This document shows, in pieces, positions 47,451 to 59,300 of a stretch of DNA of 64,000 bases. Location: positions 38,969,001 to 39,033,000 of the forward strand of contig NC_084921.1 in assembly GCF_958298935.1 (NCBI RefSeq), read 5' to 3'. Every line of letters starts with the position of its first letter. The first letter of the stretch is position 1. The position numbers and the translations under genes were made by a program. Origin of the DNA: Phragmites australis (Eukaryota > Streptophyta > Magnoliopsida > Poales > Poaceae). The notes beneath the pieces were generated by a model. That model saw only the letters and a program-made list of their open reading frames with translations. It was not told the origin of the DNA and ran no database searches.

Positions 47451-47615
47451 TTTTAAAAAGATATTATAAATAACAGTAGCAGAAAGAAGGGCATAAACAA
47501 CACTAGTAAAGTAAAAGATATTCAAAAATTAGTTTTTCCTAGAGATATGTCCTTAATGATGACTATTTCTAGTTAGGCTTGCATCCTACGGTCAACACGA
47601 CTCTGATACTACCTC

Positions 47616-50600
47616 TGTCACACCCGATTTTAAGAGAACAAAACAGATGCATTCCACATGTATGTCAGGATCAGTTTTCATACATGCGGTGATGTCATAA
47701 GTGAAATCATTACTGTGTCATTACATAACGATAGATTTCATTACAAAGGACCCGTAGGTCTTAAAGAAAACACTAAGATAACTTCTAGCAGTAGCGGGTC
47801 TTCCATCCATTCTCAAGTGTTGTCCGGGGAAACGTCAGCCTAGAACACCATCTCCAGGTTGAAGTCTTCATCCACCTAGAACTCAGCTCCATCATCTGGG
47901 AGATCATCAAAGTCTTCTCCTTTTGAGCAATAACAAGAGGTTGGGAGAAAACAAGCGTTAGTACATGGAGTACTCAGCAAATATGGAAAAACATGACATG
48001 AAGGCTTAAGACAAGCAAAAGCTTGACTCGGGTTTACTGCAACTAAGCCATCCTAGACTAGGACTCAAAAAGACATAGCAGTCTTATTTATTATGTGTGA
48101 CAACATTGACTTCATAAGAACAGCTCATCGGATTCCATCCGACTACCAAACTCACCAGATATCCCATATCTAGCTACCAACTCATCAGGTTACCATCACC
48201 CGATTACCAAAACCAACCATCCAAGATCCCCACTAATCATGAAGAAGTCCAAGCCTGCTCTTGACCGTAAACACGATTGATCGATCAATTTTATACTCTG
48301 CAGAGGTTGCACACTTTACCCATGAGTTGTGCTTCTCGTTTTGCTTCACAATGGTTCATGTCGCTACAAAAAAAAAATCCAAATCGGTTCATGTTGTATA
48401 GACCATAAATCAAATTAACATTTATCCCACCCGATTTGATAGTACAACTAAGCATTTCTACCCTTGACAACCAAACTACAACACCGACGATAAGGATAAT
48501 CATGAAAAGTACTAATAAATGCTAAACATGAGATTCATATTGACAAAGCATGCAGTTAGAAAGTAAAAGACACACTTTCCTACAATAAGGTCAATATGAT
48601 CAAGGACACTTTTCTTCAACACCGGGTTGCTCAAACTCTTCAGAAGTCTGGTCATGTAGGTTCACAAACTACTCTTCTCCTATTACAATCGCTCACATCA
48701 AAAATAAGCAAGCATAAACATCTAAGAACAGTACACCAAACAGTATCGAAGCACTACAAAAAGCCTACTAATTGAGAGTACTCGCTGCTGCGATTGCGTG
48801 AGCGCAAGAAACGTCTAAAATGGAGCTACAACAAAAATGTTATATGGGTTTTAAGCTACATGAGCTTTTCTGTAAAAGAACAAGGGCTATTTGATAAAAA
48901 GCAGAAACATTCAAGGACTAATTTGTAAAATTTTAGGGACCTATAAGCAAATAAAAAACTATAGGGGCTAAAAGTAAAATAATAACGACTGACAAGGGAG
49001 TATTTGTGAAAATAGAAAAGTTTAGGGGCTTAAATGTAAAATTACCTATTTTTGAGAATAAAATGATTTATTTTTGTATTAAAAAATCTATTTATTGTGT
49101 AAGCATGATGTCATTGCTGACTGGGCCTGCTGACAGGGCTTGGGTGTGTTGACGTGGCTTGCCACGTCGGATAAGGCTGTTGATGTGGCTACGACACGAG
49201 GCGCTGACGTGGCAAGGCTGACTAGGCTACCTCTATTTAGATCTAATCCGTTGATCTCAAAACTGACGGCTATGATTCAAAGGGGTAAAGGGGTATCTAA
49301 ACCTCTAATTTTGACCTTACGTGAGGGATCCGACGGCCAACGATGGTTGGGGGAAGTATGGCGACCGGCGGCGCCACCTTGGACAAGGCCGGAGCATCAC
49401 CGGCAATGCTTAATCTAGAGCGACGGGCGACCAAAAGCGATGGGGAATGGGGTAAATGAATGAGGTGGCAACAGGGATTCTCACCGAGAGTTTCACGACT
49501 ACCAGCGATGGCTCGGCGGTGGTCAACGACGGCGAGAAGGCGACCGCGTGGTCGGAGCTAAGCGATGGCTCGACTACGTCGACGGAGAAGCGAAATTGAA
49601 GATCATGAAGGCTGGCTCGTGGTCCTACGATGCCGAAGAGGCAGTTAGCAGGCCTCGAGGTGCAGCGGGGAAACCAGCGACTGCGAAGGGTGGAAATGCT
49701 CACCGGAGCTCGGCGGGAAACAACTTGCGGTGGCGGAATGATGTCGAGGAGCAATAGAGAAGGCTTCCCGTGCTCCAACGATGTCAACGGCGTCCTCAAT
49801 TGCAACAAGGAGGGTTCGGTTGCGGCAGATGGCGAATGGCGGTGCTTTGCGTGTCGGCAATGGAGCTCGACGCATTTGGCGATGGGGTGAGGAAGAAAGG
49901 GAGGGCAGCAAGGTGTTGCGGGTGCCATTTTATAGCGCGGAGAGGGCTCGACCCATTGCGGAGACGTGGGCGCGGGGGTGGAGGCATGCGCCGGTGGTTT
50001 TGGGCAAGCGGTTGGGCGTGCTGCTGGAGGTGGAGGAAGGGGCTGATGGGTGGGCTCGGCACGGCAATGGGATGGAGAGGGAGAGAGAGGGTGGGCTTGG
50101 CTTCGGTTGGCCTCAGCCCATGGTGCGTGGGAAGATGGGCTGGCCTGGTGGGAAAACAAAACTAGCATCACAAACGGGGACTCACCTAGGGTACATGTCG
50201 GCGTCGAAGATGCTCCAGAGAGGCTGGCGACGGCAACATGCGGCGCAAAACTTTGGGGCTCACCGGGGTTGGGCAAAAGCTTTGGGATGTTCTAAGGGAG
50301 GTCTAGGGACACGTATTTATACACGGGAAGCTTCCTTATCTCCAATTTCGAGTCGGATTTGAAAATGAGAGGTAGCAACGATCTGAACTCCAAACTGGCG
50401 ATTCAAACGCGCTCGAGCTTCTATCTCTTAGGCAAAAGATCATGCATAATCTCTAGAATCTTCCTCCTTTTGATCCATAGCTTATCCCCCACGCATTCTC
50501 GTGAATTGAACGCGACACCATACGATCGGCGGACTCCTTTGCGTGTTCATCTCGGACTTGGCTCGAGCTTTAGTAACAACAGCACGGGCTCAAGCTTCTA

Positions 50601-51155
50601 GAGGCTCTGGCGATCTCGTCTGGCAAATGGGTGCTTGCTCTCCAACTCGAACACGATGACGACACGAGCGCAATGGTGGTTGGCTGCTGCTGTGGCGTTG
50701 CACTGAGCTAAAGCAAAGAGGGAGAGAAAAGAAGAGAGGACAGGCTGGGCCGGCTTGACCAAGTGGGCTGAGAGAAGAGAGAAAAGAGAGGAGGTGCGCT
50801 TCGACCCATACAACCAAAAAGTTTTTCCTTTTCTTCTCATTTTATCTTTTCTACTATCATGTATATACACATGACATTTATAAATACATCATATATACCA
50901 CATGTATACTTATATTAGCTCATATAAACAAGCAATCAAATATATACACATATATACATATATAGACATTCTTTTATAGGAAAAAGCCCTCATTGCCTAT
51001 ATGTATTTATAGATATAACACACATACTCACATATATGTATATATGTATAAAGCACACATACACACTTAGAGATTTATTTAATTTTGCAAAGCTCTTTTT
51101 AATTTTTTTTGAAAAAGTTTTTATTTTCTTAGTTTTAGGAATTTGGGTTGTTACA
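47616..51155 (-). repeat. 5' LTR of element A
   Basis: It begins tgtcacacccgattttaaga and is taken to end ggaatttgggttgttaca at 51155, where copia-type sequence begins. TATAAATA is on the minus strand at 50314-50321, about 70 bp after the point where the left LTR departs from this one. The segment 50371-51155, with AT-rich tatatacaca repeats, has no counterpart in the 3' LTR. A 288-codon frame at 49410-50276 is a product of GC-rich LTR composition. Confidence 0.75.
50314..50321 (-). promoter_or_regulatory. TATA box of element A 5' LTR
   Basis: TATAAATA on the minus strand in the context CCCGTGTATAAATACGTG. The same context is conserved in the other LTR at 35097-35104. It fits the promoter driving minus-strand transcription of the element. 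Confidence 0.6.
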
Positions 51156-51230
51156 TCCAAGGAATACAAATTGTTATTACTAACATGATATTAGAGCTTG
51201 GTTTTCTCTAGTAACGTAGCAACTTGTCCC
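51156..51230 (+). repeat. Copia LTR end and primer site fragment, plus orientation
   Basis: ggaatacaaattgttattac then taaca, followed at once by tgatattagagcttggtttt. This matches a copia LTR 3' end joined to a primer binding site of the tRNA-Met type (normally tggtatcagagc). It points right, whereas the coding remains that follow point left, so two copia pieces are joined head-on. Confidence 0.6.
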
Positions 51231-51244
51231 AATCTAGCCCACCT

Positions 51245-52890
51245 AAGAAAAAACACGAAAATTCTCAAGTAACCACCGTAACCAACTGATGTTCATTGTC
51301 AACAACATCATGGCTCGCAACTCAATATCTGCTCTAGAATGAGAAACTATGGTATGTTTTTTAGTCTTCTAAGCAATGAGAGAACCACCAATAAAAACAC
51401 AGTATGCAAAAATAGACCGATGATCAGAAAGATTGCTAACCTAAGTAGCATCAAAATAGGCATGAAATTGCAAAGAGCTTGAGCGTGAAAAGAAGAGATG
51501 GCGAGAGATAGTCCTACAAAGATAACGCAAAACATGCAAGAGATGGCAATGGAGCTGAGTGTGAGCAAAAATGAACTGACTATGGATGTGCACTGTATGA
51601 GAAATGTCAGGATGAGTGACACCAAGGTAAGCAAGACTGAGATATGCAAGAGTCTCGCCATCAGTGGACCGGAGCTAAAAGTTAAACTCCATCAGAGTCT
51701 CAACAGTGCGCTCATCAGTGAGAGAAGCATGATGAAAAAGATATTGAATGTACTTCTTTTGGAACATAAAGAAACCCTCAGAAATAGAAAAAATTTCAAT
51801 CTAAAGAAAGTAACAAAGAGAACAGAGATCGAACATAAGAAAATACTCATTGAGACAAGCCTTTACAAAACCAATATACTTAAAATCATCTCGTATAATG
51901 ATTATATCATTAACATACAGAAGAAGAATCTAACCATGAAAGGAAGTGTGAACAAAGAGCGCAGAATTATGAATACTAGTAGAAAAACCAGCGACAATGA
52001 TCATAGAAGAAAAACGCTCAAACTAAACTCAAGTGGCTTACTTAAGGACATGGAGAGAGCGACAAAGACCACAAACTATGTTCTGAGAAACAAAATACCC
52101 TAGCGGTGAGTGCACATAGACCTCACACAACTCACAATTAAGAAAAACATTCTTAACATTAAGCTGAGAGATAGCTACTAACGCACAAATGCAATAGCAA
52201 AAAGAGTGTGCACTGTAATCATATGAGCCACTGGAACAGAAATCGCATCATAGTCACAATCATACTCCTGCTAGAAATCTTAAGCAACAAAATGAGCCTT
52301 GTAACGCTCAAGAGAATCATCAAAACAGGTCTTAACTGTATAGTTCTATTTGCATGTGATAGGACAAACATAGGGGAAAAAATAACTAGATCCCACATAC
52401 TAGTGTGCTCAATAAACTCTCTACCATCATATGTTGTCATTTCTGATGAACATCATCATCACGATAAGAAGAAAGCTCAGGAAGAACAACAATAAAGCCA
52501 AAACAATCAAAAAAACGAATCGAATAGTGACCATGAAAAAATAGCAAGGAGAAGATGAAAGAACAGAATCGCCTAAAAGATAGTTCATCAAAAGACAGCA
52601 CAACAAGATGGAAGACAAGTATGAGAACGATAAATGTGATGAAAAGAAAAAAATTCAACAAGATGGAAGACAAGTATGAGAACGATAAATGTGATGAAAA
52701 GAAAAAAATTCAACAAGATGAAAGACAAGTATGAGGACGATAAATGTGATGAAAAGAAAAAATTTCAGCAATACAAAAGGAGGAACAAGTAAAATGTGAG
52801 CCAAAGACATGAGTGGCACCAAAGAAGGCACAATAAAAAAGAGCACCAACAGTATCCAAAGAAAAGAAAAAACATTGCTCTACCAAGAAG
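51245..52890 (-). pseudogene. Ty1/copia pol remnant (integrase end, reverse transcriptase, RNase H)
   Basis: On the minus strand, scattered frames carry copia wording. Near 52490-52440 SSYRDDDVHQ, then around 52370-52230 frame-shifted pieces of the reverse transcriptase start (the DNA still spells the usual SLERYKA and QEYDCDYDA steps), then RNase H near 51530-51250. The last 280 bp align with 63675-63960, for example aaaattctcaagtaacca, and atggctcgcaactcagc against atggctcgcaactcaat. Heavy substitution, mostly stops, makes every frame dead. Confidence 0.75.
52601..52765. repeat. 55 bp tandem repeat, three copies
   Basis: The unit begins caacaagatggaagacaagt and continues atgagaacgataaatgtgat, then gaaaagaaaaaaatt. 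Copies start at 52601, 52656 and 52711, and the third has four or five changes. It lies inside the copia remnant. Confidence 0.92.
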
Positions 52891-53337
52891 CTCTACCAAG
52901 AAGCTTTGAACTGTATTATGATCGGTTGTCTAACTGTACTCAGTAGATAGAGAGTGATGCCCGTGCAACGAACATTGCTCTTTGTAATATCCACATAGTA
53001 TAAGGTTTTTTATATTATCACATTCATATTCATATATATATAGAGAGAGAGAGAGAGAGTAGCTCAGGACCAAACACAATGAAGGAAGCTCGGGCGTTTC
53101 AGACAGGACATACCTGGCCTAGCAGAACTGAAGGTCACAGAACCGTCCATTTTGACATACTATTATTGCACTTGTCCTAGTAAACTGCAAGTTCCATTTG
53201 ACAAAAATGAACTGGCTACGGAATGAAAAATAAGGTAGCCACGGTACACAAGTTTTCTTTTCTCATTAGACTATATTTACAAAAAAAAAAACAAATACAA
53301 ATAAGAAAGAATATCCCCCCCCCCCCCCCCCCTTTCA
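52891..53337 (-). other. 3' flank and likely 3' UTR of the HRZ-type gene
   Basis: Between the copia remnant and the stop codon. It contains a short GA microsatellite at 53042-53060 and, right after the stop, 18 consecutive C on the plus strand (53315-53332), that is 18 G in the mRNA beginning five bases past the stop. No clear polyadenylation signal was fixed, although AT-rich sequence near 52985-53040 could serve. Confidence 0.5.
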
Positions 53338-56300
53338 CTAGTTTGGTGTAGAACAATCTGCTGTGTCAGACTTGATAACTCTGGTATTGTAGGAACCACA
53401 GGAGCCGCATTTGTGGTACAGCCAATGAAATCGAGATCTCCCTTTCCTCTCACAGTCATTACAAAGTGTATCCTGGACGAGTCACCAAAAAGAAATAAAT
53501 AGTCTAGCGGGGTTGAAAACAATGGAAAACAAGAAAAGAGAACTTGACTACCTGACACCGATCGCGGTATTCCTCAGGAAGCTCTTCGGCAGCCAACAAC
53601 GCATCAAGCATGCCAAAGTACACCTGTTACATAGAAGAATGGACATAGGGATCTTAATTCAGCATGATGACGAACATGTTCCAAAATTTAGGCAATCAGC
53701 TTGTATAATAATCAATTTTTGGTAATCAGCTTGTATAACAAATTAACAATCGCTATCATCTGGATATTTTAAGTTATACCAATTACCAATAGACTGTTTG
53801 AGAAGTTCTGAATACCAGAAGTCATGCAACAAGCAAGACATACATGATTTATTCCTTCTGCAGCGTGCATTCACAACAGATTCCTAAGTTCAAGAGAAGA
53901 CTAAGAAACACATCTGCATTGGTACATGCTAGTATGCTACTAATATTGAAAAACACAGAAAATTGTGGCCGAAAAAGTGCTTAACAGGTTAGCAACATGC
54001 CCCTTAATAACGCACAAAAATAATTGTTTTCACCAAAGTATAAAAATAAGTCACAAAATTGCAAAATGACTTGGCTTACCGCCATATCTCCCAAGGATTT
54101 GCAGCAGATAGGACAGGTGTAGTGGCTACAAGTGTATGCCTGAGATTGACAATGAACTTATTAAAATTCATTACTGACAACCAGAGAATACATCACAAAA
54201 TTGCATCATGGTGCATACCTGAAAGCAAGCTGAATGCATGAAGTGGCCGCAAGGAAGAGCTCTAACTGCTGCACTTGATGTAAACAGGAAGTCACAGCAG
54301 ATTGGACAATTTGTCTCTAGCCCTTTCTCCCGACATTTGTGCTCTGTTAATTTCATTCCAAGACAGCAATTGCATTTCATGCAATGGAAGAAATCAATAC
54401 CAAGACCTTTCCCAAGACGACACAAATTACAAAACGGGCAATGGTAAACAGTCCTGGAAAACATCCCAGTGTTAGAAGAGCCATATTGCTTCCTGATAAG
54501 AGTGGCTGAAATCCAGATGTTTGTCCAAACACGTGGTACAACACAACAATCCAAACATGTGGTACAACACAACAAACCTACGGGATGACAAACATTGCTA
54601 CTTGGAAAGCCAACAGGTTATTGCTTTAATGTTATTGGTCAATGAAAATAGTACAAGAAAATATTTTAAAAGCCAAGAAAGTAGTGTTGTTTGACTCAAA
54701 GAGAAAATTCTCATTTGTCATTAAATGTATGAGCATTGAGCACAACTAAATATAAACAAAAATTATTCAACTAGGGAAATCTAGTGCAAACCAATAGCTA
54801 GGTTTGGGTATGAGGCAAACCAAATGAGAATTTCTCAATGACACCACAAAGGTAGGCTCCAGACCACTAGGAGAAATTGAAAGAAAACTTTTCTCACAGC
54901 CTTAAAACAAAAGGAAAATGGAAACACAACAGTAACAACAGATCCATCCCTCACTTCCTTGCTCCCTCCCTTGTTTCCCCTAGAACTAATACTTTAAGCC
55001 TGATATTTGAAAGGTATGTAGGAAACTCCACAGACTATCTCCTCACTCTTGAAATCTTTCTTTTGTTACTTTCTTAGCCGAAATGAAGTGGTTCGCACTA
55101 AATATGGCCCTACTGTTAAAATGTTACAAAAGATGGAGATAATACATAAATGAAGAGAAACATCAGAATTAAAAGGTAGTGGATATGCCACATCCAGTCA
55201 GATATATAAAAATTACATGGAATTGAACGCGGATTAGATTGTTACCGAATGCAGCTATAAATGTATGCTGATATATACTATATCATTTTCACTTATGTAG
55301 ATATCATAAGTGACTTCTGTATTTGTCAGATACCATTACCACACTGGATTTGCTATTCACTTGTTATTAAGTTAAAAATACTACATTATCATGCAGCGTA
55401 GAACACAAGTAAAATAAATTTCCAGAGCTCCCATTATCAATATAAAATGGCAATGACAAACTTCATAGATTCCAGTTCTGATTTTTGAATTTGAATTTGG
55501 ATGTACAATTTTGTTGTTTTGTAAACTTTAGATACTATTTTGGATGGAAATGTGCTAAGACACATCTTGTTATATTGACAAACCATTTCAATAAATCCAT
55601 ATATATTACATATATCAAAAATAAATAAGAAGGCCAATACTGATGCAATGTTTTGGTTAATAAATAAGTGGAACATAGGTTTCGTTGTTCAATGCCCCAA
55701 CAGGCCTAAGACAATACTAACTAGCGGAGATCGTTTAATCTTTCAGTTGCATTGAGGAACATTACCTTTCATCATCAAAAAATTTGCAGATGTTACAGTA
55801 ATACTTTGCCATGGATAGCTCGTTGCAAGATGGGGTTTGGCAAATTGGACCAACAGGCTGAATCTTCAGGCATACCATGCACATCATATCCTGCGTTGCT
55901 TTCCTGAAGATATCAAATAGAGTTGGCTCATTATACTTTCTGAAATGTGTTGCAAAGGTCTAGCAGAAACTAATGCACACTGACACCAGGACAGTAACAA
56001 TTCTTTTTTAACGGTGTTAAAAAAATTACTAGAGAAGTGAAGACACAAAACATTCCAGCTCAGACAGAACTGCTACTTATTGGCCTATCTCGACACTACA
56101 ACCACACATGCACAGGCAGATGCAACAATATAAATTATGAAAGCAGCAGACCTGGGGAAAAAACTAGCCACAAGCTCTCTATTCCCTACACGTCTTTCAA
56201 TTGTTTAACATAGCATGCTGATTTGCAGTTTGAATCAAGGTTTATGAACTCAAAGCACACTACCCCTCAGCGGTAACAAGATAAAAACAAGTGTCTTACA

Positions 56301-59300
56301 GGCTACGGAATTTACCTTTCCATCATGTGGTCACTAACTTTATCGTGGCAGAATCTGCATGTGAACAGCTTGTTGCAGCATGCAGCAACAAGCTTGCAGT
56401 TCCGTTTGTAGTGCTCACAACCAAAAATTTGCTTCTCCTGGTCTCGATATGAAGGAACACATCCAGGTATACCAGCACCATCACTACACTCTTCTGAACT
56501 TGGTTCTGGTAACTTCTGCTGAGCAGCTATCCATCGGCTGAAAAGCGCACAGTTATGAATATCATATTTGTAACAAGCGATTCATTGAAATATTCAGATG
56601 TCATACCTGGTCATGAGATTTTGGATTAGATAGGCCTTCCGCCTTGGGTCAAGTGTAGGATCTTGTGAAACCTTTCGCACCTCAGCCTCAAGTTCACTCT
56701 GGTTCATTCGAAAGATGTCCTTCCAGCCAGGCTTGAACATCTGGTCGTTTGGTTCAAGCTTATCTTGTAAATGACTATCTACAAAGGGCAAAGGAAAGCT
56801 CAGTCAAACAAAAGTTGTTTTTCAAAGGAAAAGAAAAAGAATCAAGCATAGAACTACTTTCAAACTGAAGAAGCATATGTTTACAAATTAGTTGCTCTAG
56901 CTCTTTTCATCACATTTCCCCTATTCTAAGCCCCAATAGTCTGTCTGTGCACTATGAAACACCATATGAATAGTCTTTGATAAGACATATGATTTAATTG
57001 TTCCTAGGTAATCATAATCATCAAAGCTTGCATCATTGCAGGGAAATATCAACAATTGTCAGATTGTCTTGTTCTTTATCATAAAGTTAATGGTTTGATC
57101 CGACAATTTGTGGCTCACGTAGCCCAACACAACATTGCACTTATAGTTCATACTTCATAAAGCCAAGTTACAGCTCTGACCAATTGATGAAAGATTTTCT
57201 CCAATACACAAAATGTCTGCACAATGTGTAATATTTATAACTTATGCCCATGAAATGGAAATTACTGCAGTATTCTAAGAAACATTATATTAACAAGAGG
57301 ACACAATACAAATTGAAAAATAGTTAGTAGCACAGGGGGGGGGGGGGCAAAAGAGAACAATTGCAGACCTTCTGGAGGAGAGGATGCCTCAGCTGACGGA
57401 TCAGATGATGATAGAGCTCCATTCCACCACTCATTTAGCCATTCACCAAACATTGTATTCTTAGTTGCTTGCTTCCACATATCCAGCATTTTGTTCTGCT
57501 CCTCTTGAGTGAGCGCTGATGTAACCCAGGGTAACATAGATTGGAGAACCTCAGCACCTGTTGAACCAATTATACGACCTACAAGCTTATCCTGCTCCTC
57601 CACAGAAAAATGTTTGTCAAACAACGGCCACAACTCAAGTTCTTCTCTGTGGACATGATTAGTCAAGGCAACCCGGATAGACTTGCACATGCCTTGAAGC
57701 TTTGTGGCAAGCTCATTATACTTTCTAGCCCAATTAATCTCATATGATGAATGAGAACAGTTTTGCTCTGCTTCTTTAACTTCGGTCTGGGCATGGCCCT
57801 GGATATCATGTAAATGTGAAAGCTCAAAGAGAACATTAGATATATCTTCGAATAATTGTTCTTCCTGCTTGTGGTCAAGAGTATATGAATGGCTCACATT
57901 GTGCAATGTCTCTCTTGATTCTAATGCAGGAAACACAATTTCATCCTCAGCATTGCTGTGTGCCCTGTATAGACCCCATAACAAACGAAATCTTCCAATG
58001 AATTGGCGAAGGCAAGATTCATCCCCATCAATGAGCTTTCCAGATTCAACATCCAAGTACTCTAAATCCTTGCGAATTGCCTTATGAAATTTGAATATAG
58101 TATCAATTGGCCTTGAAATGCCATCCGAACAAGACAATGATGCATCTGTCTCCCATGAAAAGAGGCTTGAATATAATGAAGGAGCAGTAGAATTGTATGA
58201 TAGAGAGCGAAAGGACTTTGCAGAAGCCAGTGAACCAATACCAAGATTGCTACTTTCTACTCTCAACCCAGGTATAAAACAAGTTTTTTTGCTACATGGG
58301 CGTGCTTCGATATCAGCAGTCTGAGAGCAGTAGCTTCCATTAGTACCAGGAAAAGAATCTGCATCACTTCCTCGCTTGCCTGGCCTAGAACCATTTTCGG
58401 TTTGTAGATGCAGAGGACCATCAATACTGTTGCGTGAAGCACATGGACAGAATGATCGACATTTTTCCAGCTCACCTACATCATCCAAAAGGCATCCCAC
58501 TACCCCTGATGTTAAGCATAAATATTCTCCAGAGTTGGATTTGTCCCGAGCTTTGCATGCCCAACCAGAGAAAAGAGTGACCAGTGCAGTTTCAGATGGG
58601 GACGCTGTTTCATGTGCAACTTTCTTTTAGCAAATATTGAATTTGAAGAAACTATTCAAAACTAATGAAATGTATAGAGAAGAAATTATAGTATAATTGA
58701 AGTAAAAGGATAACCTGCCAGGCGCATATTCTGAAGAAAAGAAGATGCCTCCTCATTGCTCAACTTTGACACCAACCATGGTAAAACACGTTCCAACAAT
58801 TTCAATGGCATGACACATAGACTCTTGTATGAAAGTTCCCTTTGCTTCTCAGGAGAGAAAAGCATCCTAGCTTGAGGGAGCACCTAGGTAAGTTCAGGTA
58901 AGTATGAGACTTTGACCAATAAGGTAATTACTCCAACAGTCCAGCTACACTACTACCAAGTACCAACCTTGGTTTCTTCATTGCAGAAGTGTTTCTCGAT
59001 TGTCTCCAATATTTGATCAGCATGTGAGCACAGTTTTGAGTAAAAGTCCACTGCAGTTGATTTGGCACCTGCTATTTGGATTTGCTGAATTAAACATCTA
59101 AAATTGTTAAATCGACGCTCTTCTTCAGCATGCTCCTGCACAAAGGACAGCTCACTATTGACTGCAGGAAATACAACTTGATCCTCGGCAATACTGCAGG
59201 TCAGAAAATAAATGGAAGCAGTGAAACATTTAGTTCTTTCTAAGTGAAAACCGTCCAAAGTGAATCAAGCAAAAATATGTTTGACCACCCATGAGGCAAT

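Larger units (their letters stand above)
32021..51155 (-). mobile_element. Ty3/gypsy retrotransposon A, old, interrupted by B and C
   Basis: Outer element of a three-level nest. On the minus strand it reads: 5' LTR (47616-51155), primer site GTAGTATCAGAGTCG just inside (initiator-Met type), gag region (45200-47450), protease, reverse transcriptase, RNase H, integrase zinc domain. It is then interrupted by B (36298-43020) and resumes with integrase core, C-terminal and chromodomain remnant (35205-36297), polypurine-like AAGGGGGTAGG and the 3' LTR (32021-35193). Removing B and its five duplicated bases rejoins the codons for the integrase zinc motif. Every domain has stops or frame changes. The two flanks do not show a matching target duplication. 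Confidence 0.87.

Noticed and set aside
49410..50276. 288-codon minus-strand frame
   Set aside because: It is within the GC-rich part of the element A LTR. The homologous LTR at 34.1-35.0 kb does not keep the frame.
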